Assembly: GCF_900177615.1 (NCBI RefSeq)
Contig: NZ_FXAP01000001.1
Location: 502,825-566,824 of the forward strand
DNA length: 64,000 bases
Reading direction: 5' to 3'
Source of the DNA: Plantibacter flavus
Lineage (GTDB): Bacteria > Actinomycetota > Actinomycetes > Actinomycetales > Microbacteriaceae
The notes beneath the pieces are model-generated. The model searched no databases. It had not been told where the DNA came from and saw only the letters and a program-made list of their open reading frames with translations. Position numbers and translations under genes: made by a program. Below are positions 37,861 through 46,539 of this stretch, piece by piece. Positions within the stretch are counted from its first letter, which is position 1; each line of letters starts with the position of its first letter.

Positions 37861-38790
37861 ATGGGCGGTTACATTCTTCGTCGTGTCCTGCAGGCTATCC
37901 CCGTACTGCTCGGCACGACCTTCCTCATCTATTTCATGGTCTTCGCGTTGCCCGGTGATCCCGTGCTCGCATTGTTCGGCGACAAGACGCCGAGCGCCGC
38001 GCAGATCGCTCAACTCAACGCCGAGTACAACCTCGACAAGCCGTTCATCGTGCAGTACTTCCTGTACCTCGGCGGCATCTTCACCGGCGACCTCGGAACG
38101 TCCTTCTCCGGGCAGCCGGTCAGCGAGATCCTCGCGCAGGCCTTCCCGGTCACGCTGCGGCTCGCCGTCATCGCCGTCTTCTTCGAGATGGTCGCCGGCA
38201 TCACGATCGGTCTCATCTCCGGCATCCGCAAGGGCGGCATCTTCGACGCTTCGTTCCTCGTCGTCAGCCTGATCCTCATCTCGCTCCCCGTCTTCGTCAT
38301 CGCGTTCGTCGCGCAGTACGTGTTCGGGATCCAGCTCGGGTGGTTCAGACCGACGGTCGGCCCGGGCGCGCCGATACAAGACCTCTTACTCCCCGCACTG
38401 GTCCTCGCCACCATCAGCTTCGCGCAGATCGTGCGGTTGACCCGGTCCTCGGTCATCGAGACGCAGTCGCTCGACTTCGTCCGCACGGCGTACTCGAAGG
38501 GCCTCAGCCGTCGCAGGGTCATCCCCGTGCACATCCTGCGCAACTCCCTGATCCCGGTCGTGACCTACCTCGCGGTGGACTTCGGTGTGCTGATCGTCGG
38601 CGCCACGGTGACCGAGGGCATTTTCAACGTCCCCGGTGTCGGCCGCACGCTCTACCAGGCCATCCTCCGAGGAGAGGGCCCGACCGTGGTGTCCTTCGTG
38701 ACGGTGATGGTGTTGTTCTACCTCATCATCAACCTCGTCATCGACCTCTTCTACGCCGTGCTCGACCCAAGGATCCGCTATGTCAAGTAA
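37861..38790 (+). CDS. Peptide ABC transporter permease (DppB-type)
   Basis: A 309-residue inner-membrane permease with six predicted helices. The N-terminal YILRRVLQAIPVLLGTTFLIYF and the EAA loop region (ARTAYSKGLSRRRVIPVHILRNSLIPVVTY) that docks the ATPase are typical of DppB/OppB. It forms the membrane channel with the next gene product. Its end overlaps the following start by 11 bases. Confidence 0.95.
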   Translation: MGGYILRRVLQAIPVLLGTTFLIYFMVFALPGDPVLALFGDKTPSAAQIAQLNAEYNLDKPFIVQYFLYLGGIFTGDLGTSFSGQPVSEILAQAFPVTLRLAVIAVFFEMVAGITIGLISGIRKGGIFDASFLVVSLILISLPVFVIAFVAQYVFGIQLGWFRPTVGPGAPIQDLLLPALVLATISFAQIVRLTRSSVIETQSLDFVRTAYSKGLSRRRVIPVHILRNSLIPVVTYLAVDFGVLIVGATVTEGIFNVPGVGRTLYQAILRGEGPTVVSFVTVMVLFYLIINLVIDLFYAVLDPRIRYVK

Positions 38791-39748
38791 TGATCAGGAG
38801 CCGACGATCAAGCGATCCCCGAATCACTTCGTCGCGCCGCTCGAAGAGACCCCCCTCGCGGTCATCGACGCCGTCAAGGTCGACGAGAAGGTCAGCAACT
38901 TGTGGACCGACGCGTGGGCGTTCATGCGCCGTCGTCCCATGTTCTGGATCTCGTCCGTCCTCATCCTGCTCGTCGTGGTCGTGGGTCTGTTCCCCTTCCT
39001 CTTCACGCAGACGCCCCCGAACAACCAGTGCTTCCTCGAGAACAGCAACGGCGGGCCTGAGGCCGGCCACATCCTCGGGTTCACGAAGCAGGGCTGCGAC
39101 ATCTTCGCGCGGGTCATCTACGGGACCTCCACGTCGCTGTCCGTCGGGCTCATCGTGACGTTGATCACCGCCACGCTCGGCATCGTGTTCGGCGCGTTCG
39201 CCGGCTTCTACGGTGGTTGGGTGGACTCGGTGCTGTCCCGCATCGGCGACATCTTCTTCTCCATCCCGTACATCCTCGCGGCCGTCGTCGTCATGTCGGT
39301 GCTCGCGAAGTACCGGAGCGTGTGGACGATCTCCTTGGCGATCGGTCTGTTCGCCTGGCCATCCGTCGCGCGAGTGCTTCGAGCGGAGGTGCTGAGGGTC
39401 AAGAACGCGGACTACGTCCAAGCGTCCATCGCGCTGGGTGTCTCCCGCTTCAAGATCCTCCTGCGCCACGTGCTGCCGAACGCGATCCCTCCGGTGATCG
39501 TCGTCATCACGATCTCGCTGGCGTCGGCGATCGTCGCCGAGGCGACGCTGTCCTTCCTCGGCGTGGGGCTCGGGAGCGAGACCATGTCCTGGGGCAACGA
39601 CATCAGCCAGGCGCAGCGTGACCTCCGCACGGCCCCGCAGGTGCTGATCTACCCGTCGATCGCGCTGTCGCTCACCGTGCTCAGCTTCATCATGATGGGC
39701 GAAGTCCTGCGAGACGCGCTCGACCCGAAGGCGAGGGCCCTGCGTTGA
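38780..39748 (+). CDS. Peptide ABC transporter permease (DppC-type)
   Basis: A 322-residue DppC-type permease: a soluble N-terminal segment, the first membrane helix near FWISSVLILLVVVVGLFPFLF, and five further helices with the EAA loop VQASIALGVSRFKILLRHVLPNAIPPVIVV. It pairs with the DppB-type subunit. Its stop overlaps the next start (TTGA). Confidence 0.95.
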   Translation: MSSNDQEPTIKRSPNHFVAPLEETPLAVIDAVKVDEKVSNLWTDAWAFMRRRPMFWISSVLILLVVVVGLFPFLFTQTPPNNQCFLENSNGGPEAGHILGFTKQGCDIFARVIYGTSTSLSVGLIVTLITATLGIVFGAFAGFYGGWVDSVLSRIGDIFFSIPYILAAVVVMSVLAKYRSVWTISLAIGLFAWPSVARVLRAEVLRVKNADYVQASIALGVSRFKILLRHVLPNAIPPVIVVITISLASAIVAEATLSFLGVGLGSETMSWGNDISQAQRDLRTAPQVLIYPSIALSLTVLSFIMMGEVLRDALDPKARALR

Positions 39749-41484
39749 ACGCGAGCCAGATGAACACCCAGCAGCCGCTGCTCGAAGTCAAGGACCTCGA
39801 GGTCACCTTCCGTACCCAGAGCGGAACGGTCCAGGCCATCCGCAAGACCGGGTTCACCATGATGCCCGGGGAGACCGTCGCGATCGTCGGTGAGTCCGGA
39901 TCCGGGAAGTCGACGACCGCGCACGCGATCATCAACCTCCTGCCCGGTACCGGCAAGATCAGCGGGGGCGAGATCCTCTTCGAGGGGCGCGACCTCTCGA
40001 AGCTCTCCCGCAACGAGATCGAGGACGTCCGCGGACGCCTGATCGGTTTCGTGCCGCAGGACCCGATGTCCAACCTGAACCCGGTGTGGAACATCGGCTT
40101 CCAGGTCGAGGAGGCCATCCGTGCCAACGGCATCGCCCACGGCAAGAAGGCCGTCCGTGCCAAGGCTATCGAGGTGCTCCAGCAGGCCGGCCTCTCCGAC
40201 GCCGACCGTCGCCTGAAGCAGTTCCCGCACCAGTTCTCCGGCGGCATGCGTCAGCGCGTGCTCATCGGTATCGGTCTGTCGTCGAGTCCGAAGCTGCTCA
40301 TCGCTGACGAGCCGACCTCGGCGCTCGACGTCACGGTCCAGAGGAAGATCCTCGACCACCTCGAGAGCCTGACCCGCGACAGCGGCACGGCGTTGCTCTT
40401 CATCACGCACGACCTCGGCCTCGCCGCCGAGCGCGCTGAGAAGCTCATCGTCATGTACAAGGGGCAGATCGTCGAGGCCGGTCCGTCGGTCGAGATCCTG
40501 CAGAACCCGGTGCACCCGTACACGAAGCGGCTCGTCGCAGCGGCGCCGAGCCTGGCTTCGCGTCGCATCCAGTCGGCGACCGGATCACTCGAGACCCTCG
40601 ACCACGAGGCTCCCACCGGTTCGGAGGGCATCGACCTCATCGTCGCTGCCGAGCACCGCGCCGCAGCGCAGGCCGCCCAGCCGGACGCGGAAGCCGCGAT
40701 CGTGGTGAAGGATCTCGAGAAGATCTACAACATCCGTGGGCAGAAGGCGGCTGAGCGTGAGCTCAAGGCCGTCGACGGCGTCTCGTTCGAGATCCCGAGG
40801 GGCACCACCATGGCGCTCGTCGGCGAGTCCGGATCCGGCAAGTCGACCGTGGCGAAGCTGCTCCTGCAGCTGGAGACGCCGACATCCGGCCAGATCCGCA
40901 TCGGTGGGAAGGCGATGGAGGGGCTTGATCGCAAGGGCCTCCTCACGCTGCGCCGGAAGATGCAGCCGGTCTTCCAGGACCCCTACGGATCCCTCGACCC
41001 GCTGCGGAACATCGGCAACACGATCGCTGAACCGCTCGTCACGCACAAGGTGGGCGACAAGGCCTCCCGCCGTGCGCGCGTGCTGGAGCTCCTCGACCAG
41101 GTCTCGCTGCCACAGGCGGTCGCGACCCGGTACCCGAACGAGCTCTCCGGTGGACAGCGTCAGCGCATCGCGATCGCCCGCGCACTCGCGTTGAAGCCGG
41201 AGATCGTCGTCCTCGACGAGGCGGTGTCCGCGCTCGACGTCCTCGTCCAGGCGCAGATCCTGCAGTTGCTCGCCGACCTCCAGTCGGAGCTGCAGCTGAC
41301 GTACCTCTTCATCACACACGACCTCGCGGTCGTGCGCGTGATCGCCGACAACGTCGCGGTCATGCAGAAGGGGAAGATCGTCGAGGCGTCGACCACGGAC
41401 GACGTCTTCGAGAACCCGAAGCAGCAGTACACGCGCGAACTCCTCGACGCCATCCCCGGCGCCGGGATCGAACTCGCGCTGTAG
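39745..41484 (+). CDS. Peptide ABC transporter ATPase, fused DppD-DppF
   Basis: A 579-residue protein with two complete ABC ATPase domains in one chain. Walker A motifs are GESGSGKSTTAHA and GESGSGKSTVAKL; signatures are FSGGMRQRVLIG and LSGGQRQRIAIARA; Walker B motifs are LLIADEPTSALDV and IVVLDEAVSALDV. Each half ends in the oligopeptide-transporter C-terminal extension. One gene therefore supplies both ATPase subunits. It starts at TTG 39745; an in-frame ATG at 39760 is the alternative. A strong hairpin follows. Confidence 0.95.
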   Translation: MNASQMNTQQPLLEVKDLEVTFRTQSGTVQAIRKTGFTMMPGETVAIVGESGSGKSTTAHAIINLLPGTGKISGGEILFEGRDLSKLSRNEIEDVRGRLIGFVPQDPMSNLNPVWNIGFQVEEAIRANGIAHGKKAVRAKAIEVLQQAGLSDADRRLKQFPHQFSGGMRQRVLIGIGLSSSPKLLIADEPTSALDVTVQRKILDHLESLTRDSGTALLFITHDLGLAAERAEKLIVMYKGQIVEAGPSVEILQNPVHPYTKRLVAAAPSLASRRIQSATGSLETLDHEAPTGSEGIDLIVAAEHRAAAQAAQPDAEAAIVVKDLEKIYNIRGQKAAERELKAVDGVSFEIPRGTTMALVGESGSGKSTVAKLLLQLETPTSGQIRIGGKAMEGLDRKGLLTLRRKMQPVFQDPYGSLDPLRNIGNTIAEPLVTHKVGDKASRRARVLELLDQVSLPQAVATRYPNELSGGQRQRIAIARALALKPEIVVLDEAVSALDVLVQAQILQLLADLQSELQLTYLFITHDLAVVRVIADNVAVMQKGKIVEASTTDDVFENPKQQYTRELLDAIPGAGIELAL

Positions 41485-41497
41485 CCGGCGCACCAAG

Positions 41498-41545
41498 CCG
41501 AAGGGCGGTGCCGCGGAGTGATCCGGGGCACCGCCCTTCGGTGTT
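41498..41545. terminator. Intrinsic terminator of the first peptide transporter operon
   Basis: A perfect 15-bp stem (ccgaagggcggtgcc / ggcaccgcccttcgg) around a 14-base loop, followed by tgttgc. It is also placed to stop the convergent PH-domain gene. Confidence 0.85.
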
Positions 41546-41566
41546 GCAGGAGGCGACCGTCGGCCG

Positions 41567-42193
41567 CTAGCCGAGGAGCGCCGAGGCGACACCCCAGAGG
41601 ACGAGTGCGGCCGTGACGCCGAGGGCGACGACATCCCAGCGCGAGGTGGCGAGGCGGTGGTCCTTCGGGTCGATCCGGCCCCAGCGTTCGTGCGCGCGGT
41701 CGATGAGGTCGACGGCCGTCGGACCCTCGTTCCCGGCGCGACCAGGTCGGCGGACACCCGCCGCGCGGTCCTGGTGGTCGACCCCGCGTCGTCCGGCGCG
41801 TCCGCCGATCATCGACGGGCGGTCGAGACCGGCGCTCGGTGCGCCCCAGCTCGTGATCTTCCGACCGTCACGCAGGAGCACCGTGAGCTGGTAGCGGCTC
41901 GTCGCCTCCTCCATGCGCGACCACGGGATGTCGTGCAGACGCCCCACGTTCACGACGGTCAGCTGCGACGGCTCGATGACGATGCAGGGACGGACGAGGA
42001 CGAGGTAGACCAGCCACACGACGAGGAGCTCCCACGGGAGCGCCTGGACCGCGAAGCCCCAGGCCCCGCGGCCGACGGCGTCGATGATGAAGAAGACCAT
42101 GAGCAGGGCGGTGACCCCGAGGATCCAGAAGCCGCTCGTGCTCCGCAGGGTGGTCCGATTGCCGGCGTTCGTCGCGTCGTTCACGTCCACCAT
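41567..42193 (-). CDS. PH domain-containing membrane protein
   Basis: A 208-residue protein with two N-terminal helices (GFWILGVTALLMVFFIIDAV and LPWELLVVWLVYLVLV) that flow into a bacterial PH-like domain: RPCIVIEPSQLTVVNVGRLHDIPWSRMEEATSRYQ, then LTVLLRDGRKITSWGAPSAG. A third helix closes the C-terminus. Actinobacterial proteins of this build have no assigned role. It sits 39 bases after the second transporter's ATPase gene on the same strand and may share its transcript. Confidence 0.75.
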   Translation of the reverse strand: MVDVNDATNAGNRTTLRSTSGFWILGVTALLMVFFIIDAVGRGAWGFAVQALPWELLVVWLVYLVLVRPCIVIEPSQLTVVNVGRLHDIPWSRMEEATSRYQLTVLLRDGRKITSWGAPSAGLDRPSMIGGRAGRRGVDHQDRAAGVRRPGRAGNEGPTAVDLIDRAHERWGRIDPKDHRLATSRWDVVALGVTAALVLWGVASALLG

Positions 42194-42232
42194 CCTTCCA
42201 GGCCGCCGACCCGCGGAGGCCGCGCGGCTCGA

Positions 42233-44338
42233 TCAGACGGAGACGAGCCGGTCGCTCTCCGCATGGTGACACGCCACGAGCCGTCCGTCGACAGGGCGCT
42301 CCCGTGGATCGTCGCGTTCGCAGACCGCCTGCTTGTCGGCCGGCAGCAGCTGGAACAGCGGGCACCGGCTCCGGAAACTGCAGCCGACCCGATCGTCGCT
42401 GGGGGAGGGGAGGTCGCCGTTCAGCAGGATGCGCTGACGACTGCGTTCGATCTCGGGGTCCGGGACCGGCACCGCGGACAGGAGCGCCTGCGTGTACGGG
42501 TGCTTCGGGTCGTCGAAGATCGTGGCGCTGGGTCCGTACTCGACGATGCGCCCGAGGTACATGACCGCCACGTCGTCGGCGATGTGCCGGACGACGGCGA
42601 GGTCGTGGGCGACGAAGAGGTACGAGAGTCCGAGTCGCTGCTTGAGGTCTTCGAGCAGGTTGATGACGCCCGCCTGGACGGAGACGTCGAGCGCGGAGAC
42701 CGGCTCGTCGAGCACGAGGATCTTCGGTTCGACGACGAGCGCCCGGGCGATGCCGATGCGCTGTCGCTGGCCACCCGAGAACTCGTGCGGGTACCGGCCG
42801 GCGAAGGACGGCTCCAAGCCGACGAGTTCGAGCATGGCCCCGACGCGGGAGCGGATCTCCGCGGGGGAGACCCCGTGGACGGTCAACGGTTCGCCGATGA
42901 TGTCCTCGATCGTCATGCGCGGATCGAGCGAGGCCATCGGGTCCTGGAACACCACCTGGATGTCGCTGCGCAGCTTCCGGCGGTCGGGCTTCGACAGCGT
43001 CGCGGTGTCGACCCCGTTCACGTGGATGCTGCCGCCCTGCGTTCTGGCGAGCTCGAGGATCTCCATGATCGTCGTCGTCTTCCCGCAGCCGGACTCCCCG
43101 ACGAGGCCGAGGGTGCGCCCGCGCTGCACACTGAACGAGACGCCGTCGACCGCGCGGACGGTCCCGATGTTGCGACGGAACACGACGCCCTTCGTGAGCG
43201 GGAAGGCGCGGGTCAGGTCGCGGACGTCGAGGACGGTCTCCGCAGCGACCTCGGCGACGAGCTCCTCCGGTACCTCGTCCGGCCGAGGGAAGATCTCCGG
43301 GCGGCGCAGCGATCCGTCGGCGATCTCGCCGGCGCGGATGCACGCCGCGGTGTGGTTGACCGAGGTCGTCGGGTCCTCGACGGGACCGTCGAGGACGGGG
43401 AGCAGCGCCGGTTCACCCTCGAGGCAGGCGGCCACGGCGATCGGGCAGCGCGGGGCGAACGGGCAGCCGGTCGGCACGGTCGTCAACAGCGGTGGGCGTC
43501 CCTCGAGTGGCACGAGTCGCTCCTGCTGGTTCGCGGCCATGTTCGGCATGGAGCGCAGCAGACCGATCGTGTACGGCATGAGGGGTTCGCGGAACAGCGG
43601 GACGACGGGCGCCGTCTCGACGATCCGGCCCGCGTACATCACGGCGACCCGGTCGGCGTTGCCGGCGACGACACCGAGGTCGTGCGTGATGAGCACCACG
43701 GCGGCGCCGGTGATGTCCTTCGCCTTCTGGAGCACCTCGAGGATCTGCGCCTGGATGGTGACGTCGAGCGCGGTGGTCGGTTCGTCGGCGATGATCAGCT
43801 GCGGGTCGTTCGCGATGGCGATCGCGATCATGGCCCGCTGGCGCATGCCGCCGGAGAACTCGTGCGGGAACGACTTGGCACGCCGCTCCGCGTTCGGGAT
43901 GCCGACGATCTTCAGCAGTTCGACGGCCCGGGTCTCGGCGGCGCGCTGCGAGAGCGCGGAGTCGTGGAGGCGGAGCCCCTCGGCGATCTGCTGACCGATC
44001 GTGTAGACGGGCGTGAGAGCCGAGAGCGGGTCCTGGAAGATCATGGCGATGTCGCGCCCGCGGATCTTCGACAGTTCCTTGTCCGACTGGCCGAGCAGCT
44101 CGACGCCGTCGTAACGGATGCTGCCGCTCACCTGCGCATTGGTCGGGAGCAGCCCCATGACGGCCATCGAGGAGACGCTCTTGCCGGAGCCCGACTCGCC
44201 GACGATGCCGAGGAACTCACCCCGCCGCACCTCGTAGGAGACACCGCGGACGGCGTGCACGGGCGTGCCGGCGTTGGGGAAGGTGACGCTGAGGTCGTCG
44301 ACCTTGAGGAGCGGCGCGGTCGCCTGGGGGTCAGTCAC
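42233..44338 (-). CDS. Peptide ABC transporter ATPase, fused OppD-OppF
   Basis: A 701-residue double ABC ATPase. Walker A motifs are GESGSGKSVSSMA and GESGCGKTTTIME; signatures are FSGGMRQRAMIAIA and FSGGQRQRIGIARA; Walker B motifs are LIIADEPTTALDV and ILVLDEPVSALDV. Each half has the peptide-transporter C-terminal region with a Cys-rich loop (GCPFAPRCPIA; GCSFRSRCPLF), which may bind a metal or iron-sulfur cluster as in related OppD/DppD proteins. It overlaps the upstream permease gene by eight bases. Confidence 0.95.
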   Translation of the reverse strand: MTDPQATAPLLKVDDLSVTFPNAGTPVHAVRGVSYEVRRGEFLGIVGESGSGKSVSSMAVMGLLPTNAQVSGSIRYDGVELLGQSDKELSKIRGRDIAMIFQDPLSALTPVYTIGQQIAEGLRLHDSALSQRAAETRAVELLKIVGIPNAERRAKSFPHEFSGGMRQRAMIAIAIANDPQLIIADEPTTALDVTIQAQILEVLQKAKDITGAAVVLITHDLGVVAGNADRVAVMYAGRIVETAPVVPLFREPLMPYTIGLLRSMPNMAANQQERLVPLEGRPPLLTTVPTGCPFAPRCPIAVAACLEGEPALLPVLDGPVEDPTTSVNHTAACIRAGEIADGSLRRPEIFPRPDEVPEELVAEVAAETVLDVRDLTRAFPLTKGVVFRRNIGTVRAVDGVSFSVQRGRTLGLVGESGCGKTTTIMEILELARTQGGSIHVNGVDTATLSKPDRRKLRSDIQVVFQDPMASLDPRMTIEDIIGEPLTVHGVSPAEIRSRVGAMLELVGLEPSFAGRYPHEFSGGQRQRIGIARALVVEPKILVLDEPVSALDVSVQAGVINLLEDLKQRLGLSYLFVAHDLAVVRHIADDVAVMYLGRIVEYGPSATIFDDPKHPYTQALLSAVPVPDPEIERSRQRILLNGDLPSPSDDRVGCSFRSRCPLFQLLPADKQAVCERDDPRERPVDGRLVACHHAESDRLVSV

Positions 44339-45254
44339 GGTTGGCTCCTGAGGTCGGGTCGATGGCGTCGCGGAGGGCGTCGCCGAGGAGGCTCGAAGCG
44401 AGCACGGTGATGACGAGGATCGCTGCGGGGAACACGAACAGCCAGGGCCGCGTCACGGCCGCACTCGCACCGGCGGCGAGGAGAGTGCCGAGCGAGACGT
44501 CGGGCGCCTGGACGCCGAAGCCGAAGAAGCTCAGCGTCGTCTCCGACAGGACCGCCGCGCCGATGCCGAGTGTCGCGTCGATGATGAGGAGGCTCGCGAC
44601 GTTCGGGATGATGTGCCGACGGATGATCGTGAACCCGGGGACGCCCATGAAGCGCGCGGCCTTGACGTACTCGCGTTCGCGGAGCGACATCGTCTGCCCG
44701 CGGATGACGCGGGCGAGCACCATCCAGCCGAACAGGACGAGGAAGACGACGAGGGCGAGCCAGGAGAGCGACTTGAACGCCGGGCTGAGGAGCACGAGGA
44801 GGAAGAAGCCGGGGATGACGAGGAGCAGGTCGATGAGCCAGACGATCGCCTTGTCCCAGACGCCGCCGACGTAACCGGCGATTGCCCCGACGAGTCCGGC
44901 GATGATCGCCGCCCCCGGGCCGACGATCAGGCCGATGACGATGGACTTCTGCAGACCGACGAGGGTCTGCGCGTACACGTCCTGGCCGATGTTGTTCGTG
45001 CCGAACCAGTGCGACAGCGACGGCGGCTGGCTGAAGGCGAGGCCGTCCTGGTCGGTGAAGGACCAGGGGGAGAGCAGCGGGCCGATGAAGGCCCAGAGGA
45101 TGATGAAGAGGAGGACGCCTCCACCGATGCGGGCCCGCTTGGTGGCGAGCACCTTCCGGAGGATCGTGCGTCCGCGGGACTGCGGCCGCTTGGGCGCATC
45201 CCGCATCGTCTCGGGTTCCCCGACGGTGAGGGTCGATGGGTCGGTCAGTGCCAT
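44331..45254 (-). CDS. Peptide ABC transporter permease (OppC-type)
   Basis: A 307-residue DppC/OppC-type permease with six helices and the EAA loop KAARFMGVPGFTIIRRHIIPNVASLLII. HWFGTNNIGQDVYAQ is the usual extracytoplasmic motif. I start at the ATG at 45254, four bases after the preceding permease stop; an earlier in-frame start at 45290 would overlap that gene. It works with the OppB-type subunit and the fused ATPase. Confidence 0.94.
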   Translation of the reverse strand: MALTDPSTLTVGEPETMRDAPKRPQSRGRTILRKVLATKRARIGGGVLLFIILWAFIGPLLSPWSFTDQDGLAFSQPPSLSHWFGTNNIGQDVYAQTLVGLQKSIVIGLIVGPGAAIIAGLVGAIAGYVGGVWDKAIVWLIDLLLVIPGFFLLVLLSPAFKSLSWLALVVFLVLFGWMVLARVIRGQTMSLREREYVKAARFMGVPGFTIIRRHIIPNVASLLIIDATLGIGAAVLSETTLSFFGFGVQAPDVSLGTLLAAGASAAVTRPWLFVFPAAILVITVLASSLLGDALRDAIDPTSGANRD

Positions 45255-45258
45255 GTCG

Positions 45259-46242
45259 TTACACCCGCACTCTCGGGTCGAGCGCCGCATAGATCACGTC
45301 GGAGAGGGTTCCGGCGATCAGGACGAGGATGGAGGTGAAGAGGATCGTCCCGGCGGCGGCGTTGATGTCCGAGTTCGAGACGCTCGTGAGGAGGTACTCG
45401 CCCATGCCGTGCCAGCTGAAGACGTTCTCCGTCACACTCGCGCCGGTGAGGATGAGCCCGAAGGAGTAGGCGAAGAACGTCGACATCGGGATGAGCGCGA
45501 CACGGACGCCGTGGCGGATGATCGCGGAACCGCGGGTCCGGCCCTTCGAGCGCGCGGTCCGGATGTAGTCGGCGCTCATCACGTCGAGCATGGCGCTGCG
45601 CTGGTACCGCGAGTACGAGGCGACGGCGCCGACGGTGAGGGTGATCGTGGGCAACAGCAGATGCATCGCCCGGTCGCCGAACTGTGTCCAGAACCCGCCC
45701 TGGAGGCCGGCGGTGTACTCGCCGGTGAAGTTGATGACGTTCGTGCCGACCGCCTGGTTGAGGGACGTCGCGAGGATCATGAGCACGACGCCGATGACGA
45801 AGACGGGCATCGCGAGGATCGTGAACGAGGCGTAGGTGATGATCTGGTCACTGGCCCGGTATTGGCGGACCGCGCCCCACACGCCGAGGGCGACGCCGAT
45901 GACCGCGCCGAGGATGGTGCCGATGACGAGGAGGCGGAGGCTCGTGCCCGAGCGCTCGAAGATGTCGGCGGTGACCTGGGTGCCGCGCGTGCTGATCCCG
46001 AGGGAGCCGGTGGTCACCAGTTGCGTGACCCAGTCCCACAGGCGTTCGAGCAGCGGGACCTTCGGGTTCACGCCCATCTTGTCCAGCGCCGCATCGATGG
46101 ACGCCTGGGGGATGGGCGGGTTCTTCCCGAGGAACCGGGCCGACGGCTGGAGCGTCATGCTCACGAGCACGTAGCCCAGCATGGTGGCGATCGCGGAGAG
46201 GAACAGGTAGTTGACCAACCGCCGTGCAATGAACCCGATCAT
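45259..46242 (-). CDS. Peptide ABC transporter permease (OppB-type)
   Basis: A 327-residue permease beginning MIGFIARRLVNYLFLSAIATM, typical of OppB/DppB, with the EAA loop YIRTARSKGRTRGSAIIRHGVRVALIPM and a C-terminal helix ending ALDPRVRV. It is the first gene of the second peptide transporter's minus-strand operon. The ATG at 46242 starts exactly at the first conserved residues; longer readings add only low-quality sequence over the promoter region. Confidence 0.94.
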   Translation of the reverse strand: MIGFIARRLVNYLFLSAIATMLGYVLVSMTLQPSARFLGKNPPIPQASIDAALDKMGVNPKVPLLERLWDWVTQLVTTGSLGISTRGTQVTADIFERSGTSLRLLVIGTILGAVIGVALGVWGAVRQYRASDQIITYASFTILAMPVFVIGVVLMILATSLNQAVGTNVINFTGEYTAGLQGGFWTQFGDRAMHLLLPTITLTVGAVASYSRYQRSAMLDVMSADYIRTARSKGRTRGSAIIRHGVRVALIPMSTFFAYSFGLILTGASVTENVFSWHGMGEYLLTSVSNSDINAAAGTILFTSILVLIAGTLSDVIYAALDPRVRV

Positions 46243-46363
46243 GTACCAGCCTTGCGAAGTCGTTGTGCGGGACCGCGTCGTCCCGTCAGCTGTGCTCCCC
46301 TCGTGGGGGTGGAGACACTGTAACCCCCAAGTGTCTGGAATCAGAAAACGACGCGTGTTCTCA

Positions 46364-46384
46364 GGAAACGAAACGTATGTTTCC
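46364..46384. promoter_or_regulatory. Interrupted palindrome in the divergent transporter promoter region
   Basis: The sequence GGAAACgaaacgtatGTTTCC forms a perfect six-base inverted repeat with a nine-base spacer. It lies in the 297-bp gap between the divergent permease operon and the binding-protein gene, 122 bases from the first and 156 from the second. It could bind a regulator serving both transcripts. No regulator gene is nearby. Confidence 0.4.
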
Positions 46385-46539
46385 GGCTCGTACCGTCGAC
46401 AAATCGAAACGGTAACAATTCGTGCCCTCTTGTGGGGGATCCCCGGTGCGGGTGCAAGATGGTCCACATTGGCCTGCGCGCCTTCCGCTCCGCATCGGTG
46501 CGGCGCTGCGCAGTTACACGTCACGAAAGGTGGATCTCG

